NCBI RefSeq assembly: GCF_024139115.2
Contig: NW_026942986.1
Coordinates: 51,010 to 115,009, forward strand
DNA from: Armigeres subalbatus
Taxonomy: Eukaryota; Arthropoda; Insecta; Diptera; Culicidae
DNA: 64,000 bases
Direction: 5' to 3'
Shown here in pieces: positions 56,446-64,000 of this stretch. Every line of letters starts with the position of its first letter. Positions within the stretch are counted from its first letter, which is position 1. Position numbers and translations under genes: made by a program. A model generated the notes under the pieces. It did no database searches. It saw only the letters and a list, made by a program, of their open reading frames with translations, and was not told the origin of the DNA.

Positions 56446-57669
56446 CTCCTGCAGATGGCGATCTTTTGCTGTTTCTTCCCTTATTTCGTCTTCCGTCAGA
56501 AAAAGAGCTTGATTTGCTTCCAGAACAGCGATTTCCCAGGGGCTAAAATCTTCAGCAAATGGTTCATCCTCGCCTTCATATAGCCTGGATGACGGATCCG
56601 CTATGTTGTCTCGACCGCAAACATACTCAACATCAAATTTGTAGGGACTAAGTCTTAGAGCCCAGCCATCAGCACGATTTAAAGCGCGTTTAGAATTTTC
56701 ACGTGTTCTGTTGAGAATAAACGTGACACCCTGAGCATCAGTGCGAATCACGAATGGTCTGCCGAGCAAGAAAAACGCGAAATGCTCCACAGCCCAAACT
56801 GTTGCTAGAGCCTCGCGTTGATTCTGGGGGTATCTTTTTTCGGTTGGTGTTAGGGCCTTGGAAGCAAAACTTATTACACGGGGTGGATGATCGATGTCTT
56901 GCTGAACAAGAACAGCGCCAAGGGCATTCGGAGAGGCATCCGTGTAGAGAAAAGTTTTGTGTTTTTCCGAGAAGTATCCAAGAGATATGGTGCAATTCAT
57001 AATTTGCTCCTTTAAGTTTCGAAAAGCACTCTCTTGCTCCAAACCCCATATCCACCCATCGGCCCTAGTCGCTGCCCATAAAGGACTAGCAATGTCTGCA
57101 AATCCCTTGATGTTCGGACTGACGAAGGAAGCTAATCCCAAAAAGCTTCGAAGTTCAGAAACTGTAGATGGTTGTCTAAATCTTCGGATGTCCCTAACTT
57201 TTGTGTCGTCAATATTGAAGCCGTTTTCATCTAGTTGGTGACCGATGAAGCGAATTTTTGTTTTATCGAATTCGCATTTCGCTGAATTGATGGTCAGGTT
57301 GTGGACTCTGAGGATTCTTAATACTTCGGACACTGTTTCGCGCAGCTTCTCTAAGCTATCCGCGAATATGAGGACGTCGTCAATATAAATTATTATGTTT
57401 TCCACACCATCCAAGATTCGTGTCATTTCCCTCTGGAAGATCTCCGGAGCACAGTTAACTCCGAACATCAGTCGAGTGAATCGGAACATGCCATTCTCCG
57501 CTAGGAAGGTTGTCAAGTCTCTCGACTCCTTGTGCAACTCTAAGTGGTAGAAGGCGTTTGTCAAATCGAGTTTTGAAAAAAATCTCGCTCCATGAAGTTT
57601 GACTTTCATCTCTTCAATTAGCGGTAATCGGAAATACTCTCGTTTTATTGCATGATTGGGCGCACGCAT
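56437..57669 (-). pseudogene. gypsy pol, reverse transcriptase and RNase H
   Basis: A 410-residue frame. RT blocks: YFRLPLIEEM, FSKLDLTNAFYHLEL, FTRLMFGVNCAPEIFQ and the catalytic IIIYIDDVLIFADS with both aspartates intact. Connection and RNase H follow, with FLYTDASPNALGAVLVQQD and IRTDAQGVTFIL. The domain has no internal stop, so it looks recently active. The frame ends QEVA-stop at a GT that begins an intron-like segment. Its 5' exon is shifted relative to it. Confidence 0.85.
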
Positions 57670-57670
57670 A

Positions 57671-58237
57671 TTAACAACGAGGCGGAAATCGTCCGACAGC
57701 TGACATGCCGCTAATCCAATTAGGTGCTGTTGTAATACGCTCTATAATTCCTCGCCTTTCCATGTCCTGAAGTCGTTCACGTGCGCTTTTCCTGTATGCT
57801 GCGGGCACGTTGTAGTAGGCGTTCCTAACTGGTGGGACAGTCTCGTCCATGCTGAATTTAACCAATACACCCGGAACCTTTGGAAATATTTCGGATACGT
57901 CCACTACTTCACATATGTTCACCATTACGCCAACTTGCAACAGTCTCAAGTCGCTTGCGGTCGATCGTCCTAGAAGAGAGCGACGTCCTTCGGTTACAAC
58001 CAGAAATTCGGTGGTGAGCAAAGGCTTATTATGGTCAACTACTTCGATTTCTGCTTTGAACGCGCACTTAACTGATATAGGTTTATCTGACGCGTACGCT
58101 CGCAAGTCGTTGATAGTGGACAGTTCGATCGGTTGTAATACAGCAGTAGTAGTAAAATTCTTCTTTATTGTTTCATTTTCTGTTCTACAATTATTTTTAC
58201 ATGTACAGTGCTCGGCCGGCTTGGCCTCCAACTTCAA
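57671..58237 (-). pseudogene. gypsy pol, protease end and RT start
   Basis: Contains LLTTEFLVV and GRRSLLGRSTASDLRLLQVG, typical of the end of a gypsy protease, then the RT entry ERLQDMERRGIIERI and APNWISGMSAV. The frame then breaks near 57690: a few codons (the basic K-G-x segment expected after SAV) are lost and the reading frame moves, so this ORF stops at 57671 while RT continues in the next frame. The D-S-G active site of the protease is not in this fragment. Confidence 0.75.
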
Positions 58238-58378
58238 TTTTAAATTTTTATGTTTACATTGTTATTTAAGTGTTAATATGATATATCATGACGGCCTTTA
58301 GGAGGCGCTGGTGTGTTTTTTAAATTTGATAACCTAACTACTATGTACACTAATATTTACAATAAGAAATTTGATAAC

Positions 58379-59590
58379 CTAGATTGGAACTAGCGCCCTA
58401 ATTGGAGCCTGATCCGAATGCAAGCAACGGACCCTAAACTTTTCTTTACACTCACCAAAGCGTTCATGTAAGGTTTTTATTCCGGCCAGACGGTGGACCT
58501 CGGATGTTCTTGTCCTGGGAGGGGTGTTGAGGATCATCCTCAGGAATTTGTTTTGGACCCGTTGAAGTTTGAGGTGGTGGGTTTTAGCGCAGCTCTCCCA
58601 GACCGGCATGCCATATTCGATCACATGGAGGATGATTTGCTTGTAGACAGCAAGCTTATTTTTCAGGGACAATGACGACCGGCGGTTGATCAAAGGGTAC
58701 AGTAGTTTCAACAAGACGTTACACTTTGTCACCGTTTTGTCAACCTGTTGCCTGAAAATAAGCTTGCTGTCGAGGGTCAAGCCAAGGTAGCCGGCCTCAT
58801 TGGCCCATTCCACAGTAGTGCCATTGAGGATGATTTTACAGTCCCCAGGCGGAACAAGTTTAGGGGATTTGGAGTGGGGGAAAATGATGACCTGGGTCTT
58901 CGCCGCGTTGATACAGATCTTCCAGCTGGTGAGGTACTCTGTCAGGGCATCCAGGCCTCGTTGGAGTTTTGCTACTAGCGCTCTGATCACTCTACCGTTG
59001 TAGACGATGGAGGTGTCATCTGCGAACGGAGGTGAACAGATTGAAAAGCAGGGGCCCGAGGATACTGCCCTGGGGGACGCCTGCGACGATGTTGTGCGCA
59101 TTTTTCACCAGGTAGCTGGGAATATTGTAGCGTTGTAGTTTGTACACCAGGCCATCATGCCATACATTGTCAAATGCCTTCTCGACATCGAGTAAGGCCA
59201 TGGTGGATGTTTTCGAGACAAACTTGATCCGTCTGAGGACGTTGGTAACTCGAGTCAGTTGGTGTACAGTTGACCGACCGCGTCGGAAACCAAACTGTTC
59301 CTCGAGCAAGATGTTGAGATTTTCGGCAGACTCAAGTAACCGATGATGAATAGCTTTTTCGAATAGCTTGGATAACCCTGAGAGAAGGCTGATGGGACGA
59401 TAGCTTTTTGGAGAGGAAGGATACTTCCCAGGCCTCCGGATGGGGATGACTTTTGCTGACTTTCAGGAGGATGGGGAGTAGCTAAGCCGGAAAGACTGAG
59501 TAGTGAAAGGTGCTCGCAAAACGGGACAATCATGTGTTTAAGTTCGAGATTAAGGATGTTGTCGCAACCTGGAACCTTCATGTTTTTCAT
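58379..59590 (-). pseudogene. jockey ORF2, reverse transcriptase (frameshifted, with deletion)
   Basis: Continues ORF2 over three frames. Pieces: EEQFGFRRGRSTVHQLTRV and MALLDVEKAFDNVWHDGLVY (59016-59309), AGVPQGSILGPLLFNLF, then PFADDTSIVYNG with the catalytic FADD intact (about 59020), and the thumb through VIEYGMPVWESCAK to the end at 58379. A short deletion between the YLVK and IVAGVPQGS blocks and two frame changes inactivate it. Confidence 0.85.
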
Positions 59591-60923
59591 AGGCCATCAA
59601 TTCGCCAGCTAAGATCTCCAACTCCTCCGAGAAGTAGTTGGGAATCAAATGGATGTTGTTAGCATGCTCGTTGACGGCTGCTTCGTGTGGACTGACGATG
59701 TTCTGCCCAAGATTGTGTGAGCTGACGAAGTGACGACCTATTTCAGCGACCTTCTCTGCAGGAGTTATCAAGCGATCCTTAGAGCCATTATTGTCTAGTG
59801 GGATCAAAGGTGGAATGGGCCGAGGCTTGGATTTTAGAATTTTGGTCATTTTCCAGAAAGGCTTAGCATAATCTGGGAGAGTGCGGATCTTATTCGAGAA
59901 GTCGTTATTTTTGAGGTCCACCATTCTGGCCTTGATAATTTTTGTGATTCGATTGCAGCGTGCCTTAAGCTCAGGCAGTCCAGTACGCTGAAACTGCCTG
60001 CGAGTGACATTCCGCAATCGAATCAAATCTTTGGTGAGTGTATCGATGGTTAAGGAGTTGCTTACCTGCCGAGCCGTTGGAACATGCTGCGCTCTGGTCA
60101 CTGAGATTGCCTCTTCGATGGCGTACAGGCGGTCGATACTTTCTGGAGTGCCCGGAAGCACCTCGTAGTCGATGGTGGTATCAACGAACTGCTGGAACCG
60201 CTGCCAGTTCGCTCGAGGGTAGTTCCGCCGGAACTGCTGATGCCGATTGACCGAGGAGCCCACTTCCGCCACAACCGGATAGTGATCCGAACTGAGCTCC
60301 TGGTAGACGACCAGCTGCGAGACGTGGTCGTTCATGTTGGTTATGTAAAGGTCGAGGGTTGCGTGGACACCGGACCGACTCAGCCGAGTGGGGGAATCTG
60401 GGCTCAAGATCGTGTAGTGGCCTTCTTCCATATCGTGGCTCCAGATGGTGCCGTTTCGATTGCCGCGACTGTTGCCCCAGGCTTGATGTTTGGCATTCAG
60501 GTCGCCGGCAATGATATAGTGGCCTTGCCTCCGCGTCAGCTTGACCATCTCCCTCCGAAGGGCAGCCGATGATCCATCGCCGGCTTTGGCTTGCGTTGGA
60601 CAGTACGCCGCGATGAGTGCGATTGTGCCGACCGAAGTGGTGATTTCAACACCGATGGCCTCGATGGCACTGAGCTGGAAGCTTGGAAGCAGACGACAGT
60701 TGATGTTGTAGAGAAGAGCGATGGCCACACCGCCTCCCCTGGTCGGCCGGTCGAGTCGCACGATGCGGAAGTCCGGGATGTTGACGTTCACCTCTGGTTT
60801 TAGGCGCGTTTCGGTGATGAACGCCACGTCAATTTCCTTCTCCTCAAGGAAATCCTTCAGCTCTATTATTTTGCTCTTGAGCGAGCAAGCGTTCCAGTTG
60901 ACCAGGCCCACCCTAGCAGCCAT
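59550..60923 (-). pseudogene. jockey ORF2, endonuclease and start of RT
   Basis: It starts at ATG 60923 (MAARVGLVNWNACSLKSK), inside the last codons of ORF1 (ATGGCTGCTAG, 11-base overlap, as in many jockey elements). AP-endonuclease motifs are present: NWNACSL, FITETRL, YCPTQ, GDLNAKHQAWG, ATLDLYITN and SSDHYPV. All catalytic residues appear kept. A linker leads to the RT start, where the frame breaks at about 59570. Confidence 0.85.
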
Positions 60924-62163
60924 TTTCGATGATGAACATGCCAAGAGTGAAGACCTGGTCGAAGCGGGTTTTGCAGCCGCGCAGCCGAGTGGCGAGCTGG
61001 AAAATCGGCATCAGTTGCTCCGGAGTGTAGAGCGGAGCAGATATTTCCGGTGGGACGGCTTCGTTCTCCGACTGCCGATGGAACCCAGGAGGAGGGAGCG
61101 GGGGCCATTCGCTGGTGGATGGTGCCGACGATGTTGGAGCTTGGACCGATGCAGCTGCCGCTGCCAGTCGCTTGTGCGGCTGTAGCGGTGGTAGTATTGG
61201 AATCACACGACGGGGAGCCGGGATGGCTGGAAAGTTCACCTCGTTGATTACAGGAACACGGTTCTTCTTCGGCATGGTCCTGGTGGAAGCCTTCTTCCGG
61301 ATTTCCAGGAACTCGGCTCGCTTTGGACAGCCCTTCGTGGTGGCCCGATGTTTATCGCCACAGTTGGCTCACTTGGGATCGGCCACCTCCATTTTGTCGC
61401 ACTCATCAGTCAGATGGGGTTCGCCACACTTGTTGCAGCGCGGCTTCATGCGGCAGTTCCTGGTGCCGTGCCGGAAATTGAAGCAGTTGGTGCACTGCGT
61501 GACGTCGCGGTGCACTGGCCGATATCGCTCCCAGTCAACGACGATGTAATTTATAACGCCGACCAGCTTCAGGTCCTTCCACGTGGTGGAGCCGTGCTCC
61601 AGGTGGACCAGGTAAAGCTGGTCGCGATATCTCCTCGCCTTGTCGTGACGAGCGATCTTGTGGACGGCTACTGGCTTCAGGCCGCAACTTTCAAGCTCTG
61701 CTTGGAGCTCTTCCTCCTTCATGTCGTGAAGTCCTCGCAGCAAAGCCTTGAGCGGCTTCGTGCCGGGGTGGTCATGAGTGTAGTACTCATACTTGTGGAC
61801 CTCGAGGAACTCCACGACGGATTGATGATGGTCCCTGTTGGCCGGCATCACTTTCACGCCCTCGCTGCAGAGCCGATAAGTACATTTCAGCCCTTTAGCG
61901 ATCAGCTGGCGAATTTTTGGGCGCAAATCCGGTGGATCGCCCTTGACAAACACGGGCGGGCACTTCTCCTTCCGCTCCGGTTGCACCCGCGGCAGCTGCG
62001 ATTGCTGCTTCTTCCTCTTTTTCGGCGGATTGCCGGCGTCATCAAGTGGCAACGGAGAGAACATGTTGCTCTGCAAAAGCTGCTTGGAGGGGTTACCCGC
62101 GCCTCCAAGAGCAGTGCGCTTAGGCACTTTTCCAGCGACCGAATCGGCCTTCGAGTCTCCCAT
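60913..62163 (-). pseudogene. jockey ORF1 (Gag-like) with one nonsense codon
   Basis: I start it at the ATG at 62163 (GTCATGG), beginning MGDSKADSVAGKVPKRTALG; the upstream open frame is hydrophobic and not Gag-like. The first third is Lys/Arg-rich and low complexity. Two zinc knuckles are intact, CTNCFNFRHGTRNC and CNKCGEPHLTDEC. At 61369-61371 a TGA stands where the first cysteine of a third knuckle is expected (next residues ANCGDKH and KGC). The same frame then runs on to the stop at 60913-60915. One base change would account for this. ORF1 binds RNA and is needed for retrotransposition. Confidence 0.75.
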
Positions 62164-62370
62164 GACGGGTCCGGGAGAAAATAACGCCAACGCGACAAGC
62201 GAAAACGTAAACAGCAAACGAACGAGAAAAAAAATTGGAAAAAAAATGCGCGAGCAAAAAACACGTCCGTACGTGCTGCTGTCTCGAACTTGAATGCGCC
62301 TCAGCGGAATGAGTGGGGTCGCGCACGCCGAACAGCAGCTTTCTTGTATGTAATAAATTAAGCCCGTTAG

Positions 62371-62441
62371 CCCCGCCCCTTTGTGATCTGATATGGATGT
62401 AAATTTAATGTGCAATCATAACGATTAATGAAGGGGCGGGG
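62371..62441. repeat. GC-rich inverted repeat at the jockey 5' border
   Basis: CCCCGCCCCTT at 62371-62381 and its exact inverse AAGGGGCGGGG at 62431-62441, 49 bases apart. They could form a hairpin or mark a small element at the jockey leader edge. Confidence 0.5.
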
Positions 62442-63340
62442 TCAATGGAATTACTTCATTAGATATAAGAAAGCTGGTTTTCGGCGCGCGCGAGCCATTT
62501 TGATGGGGATTCCGCAGACAATGTCGGAGAATGTTATTTGCCACTGCCTTGCAAGCGGGAAAAAAATGCAACAAAAATAAATAAGAGATTTTAAAAAATT
62601 AGGTTTTACGTAAAACAAATCAAAACAAGGCACGTTACATTTTTTAGCGAAGAGTCCTAGTTGGAAAACGCATCATAAGTGAAAAAAAATTGTTTTGCAC
62701 TTTTTTTCCCAAGCAATTTTGTCAAAAATCCAAAAACCAAATATACAAGAAAGGCAAAGCATTTTTCACGCTAATCACGCCATAATCTAACACATGAGAT
62801 TCAAAATAATTATTACCAATGGGAAAAAGTATATCTTTGTCGTCATTTTTCAACGAATTATAACTGAAAATCCATCTTCCACTCGAAACTTACGATCTGT
62901 TCGTAAAAAACCGTTCTCAAATTAACATTTCAATTTTTATGGCTCAAATTTATCTGGGGGATTACTAGGTAGTAAATATAGTCACTTCGTAGGAAATAAT
63001 AAATAGAGCTCTTGTTAATAAACAGAAAAACATATAATTTGTTGATGGCCCGTAAATTTGAATGGATGCAATCACTAACAGAAACCAAGCTTCCACGCCA
63101 AACGCCGATGCCACCGAAACAGTCCATTTTCGCAATTAAACCTTTCTGTTCAGAAAATGCTAGTCCTGAGAAGAACCAATTTTCTTTTCCCAATAATATA
63201 ATAAAAGCATCGCCACTGGTGGCACGGGATCGCAACAGTGCTATTTTTATAGTCAACCCTTTCTTCATATAAAATGTTGGTTCGTTGAGGTTGAATGATC
63301 TGCAGCAACACACCGAGGACCACCACGAATGCGATGGATT
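62442..63340. other. AT-rich intergenic DNA
   Basis: Open frames at 63012-63272 (plus) and 62930-63313 (minus) overlap each other. Neither has a recognisable motif. Confidence 0.35.
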
Positions 63341-63344
63341 TCCG

Positions 63345-63750
63345 TTGAAAATGTTACCAGCGCCTCCATGATGCTATGTCCGCTCCGCTGCCATCGCTTT
63401 GATGCGTCCGCTCTGCGTGAAATCTTGTTCAAACTGAGGATTAGATCGAAGTGATTGATTTTTGATGTCTGTGCTAGTGATGCATGTACGTGATTGGTTG
63501 GTTTACCTATTTCTAAATTTTTTATCAATTTTCCATTATGAATAGTTGAAAATCTGTATTTTCATATGAATACAAAGAAGCGTTGACTCATCCTTGATCG
63601 AATGGTCCCAAAAAAAAAATCAAAATCCATCGAGAAACGGTTGAGATATTAAAGTTTAAAGTCTATCATATTTTCGTGACGGTCCCCGATTTTCGCAATC
63701 GTAAAGTGTACCCCAATATAGAAAACACAAACGTAGTCCTACGTCAAAAG
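63345..63750 (+). repeat. Dispersed repeat family A, copy 3 (longest)
   Basis: The uninterrupted copy: it aligns with 3440-3628 and 3885-4060, and (reverse) with 1848-2015. Shared words include GATTGATTTTTGATGTCTGT, CATCCTTGATCGAATGGTCC, GAGATATTAAAG and TATAGAAAACACA. Confidence 0.55.
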
Positions 63751-63815
63751 TATTCCGCTTTGTTAGCAAACAGAAAAAAGGCTCAAGTGGCACAGTAAGG
63801 CCACAGTACGAAGTA

Positions 63816-64000
63816 CAGTCGACTCTCCACATCTCGATGTTCTATATCTCGATATCTCTCCCTATGTCGATGGTTTCCTCAGTCCCTTCAATTTACATAC
63901 ATTTGGGCATTCTACATCTCGATAACCTCCATATCTCGATATCTCTCTATCTCGATGTATTCTGATCATATTTTGCTCAGGATTCACTCTCCTTATGTCG
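63816..64000 (+). mobile_element. pogo-like element end, continues past the window
   Basis: TA then CAGTCGACTCTCCACATCTC at 63814 onward, with repeats of ATCTCGAT(ATCTC) typical of pogo/Tigger-type mosquito families. It matches the degraded copy at 25792-25930. No transposase is visible before the window ends. Confidence 0.6.

Larger units (their letters stand above)
55529..58237 (-). mobile_element. Ty3/gypsy retrotransposon pol, 5'-truncated
   Basis: Minus-strand pol in the order protease C-terminus, reverse transcriptase, RNase H, integrase. Gag, the protease active site and both LTRs are not visible. The 5' side is cut off at about 58238 by the 3' end of the jockey element. The coding line is interrupted by one frameshift (about 57690) and one intron-like gap (56378-56445). 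Domain sequence is otherwise well conserved. Closest in style to the 'K02A2.6-like' Mag-type group; lineage is from memory. Confidence 0.85.
58238..62400 (-). mobile_element. jockey-clade LINE, near full-length, inactive
   Basis: Minus strand: ORF1 (62163-60913), ORF2 (60923-58379) overlapping it by 11 bases, then about 140 bases of 3' sequence ending A-rich at 58238-58265. The region above 62163 (to about 62400) is a GC-rich leader. ORF1 has a nonsense codon and ORF2 has frameshifts and a deletion in RT. The 3' end abuts the truncated gypsy element, so this copy probably inserted into, or replaced, the gypsy 5' part. Confidence 0.85.

Noticed and set aside
60038..62293. Several plus-strand frames of 60-278 codons
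   Set aside because: Shadows of jockey ORF1 and ORF2 on the opposite strand, where domain motifs are clear.
62163..62415. Upstream extension of jockey ORF1 to 62415
   Set aside because: The added residues are hydrophobic and unlike Gag; the ATG at 62163 has good context and begins a basic, Gag-like sequence.
1..64000. Endogenous viral elements (flavivirus or rhabdovirus-like)
   Set aside because: Looked for because Aedes genomes carry them, but no open frame showed such motifs.

Overview
The window looks like mosquito nuclear DNA, most likely Aedes or a close culicine. The evidence is an A+T-rich background, very few host genes, dense transposable elements of kinds typical of these genomes (jockey, RTE/JAM1-like, R1-like and CR1-like LINEs, Ty3/gypsy, tRNA-derived SINEs, many small MITEs) and insect-style short introns. 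The species call is inference. There is a 25-base N gap at 28908-28932.

Layout. 1-11.0 kb: AT-rich intergenic DNA with small foldback elements, a Helitron-like insertion inside an older dispersed repeat, and a possible minus-strand exon with coding-like codon use (6960-7231) downstream of a GC-rich tract (8237-9110). 11.1-16.2 kb: a decayed GAATTC-rich minisatellite. 16.2-22.9 kb: mostly unassigned DNA with a Helitron-like copy. 22.9-33.9 kb: four further decayed stretches of the same minisatellite family, alternating with an R1-like LINE fragment (24.2-25.0 kb) and a dead RTE/JAM1-like LINE (30.6-33.7 kb). 34.4-35.4 kb: broken OTU-type cysteine protease sequence. 35.9-38.3 kb: two copies of a SINE-like repeat and two copies of a TA-flanked MITE. 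38.7-39.45 kb: a minus-strand gene for a small secreted protein with a recognisable TATA/initiator. 39.7-39.95 kb: a tRNA-derived SINE. 40.26-45.44 kb: a 5.2 kb, roughly 216-copy, highly homogeneous 24-bp satellite whose unit is stop-free in all six frames.

45.9-46.85 kb holds the clearest functional signal: two small secreted-peptide genes in tandem on the plus strand, sharing a C-x3-C-x5-C-x4-C C-terminus and a matching stretch before it. They look like a local gene duplication of an unrecognised peptide family. 47-52 kb: MITEs (one hAT-like with an 8-bp target duplication), a Helitron-like copy, an AT-rich ATTAATCAT array and a 392-bp retro-insertion with a perfect 25-bp target duplication. 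52.6-55.26 kb: a pair of long inverted ends enclosing a CR1-like PHD-finger ORF1 that runs straight into a LINE-type 3' tail with no ORF2. 55.5-58.24 kb: a minus-strand Ty3/gypsy pol with protease end, RT, RNase H and integrase; it carries one frameshift and a 68-bp GT-AG intron-like interruption. 58.24-62.4 kb: a near full-length jockey-clade LINE that abuts and truncates the gypsy element. 63.3-64.0 kb: another dispersed-repeat copy and the start of a pogo-like element that runs off the window.

No rRNA genes, intact tRNA genes or CRISPR arrays were seen. Only three genes look host-like and intact: the secreted 169-residue protein and the two Cys-peptide genes.
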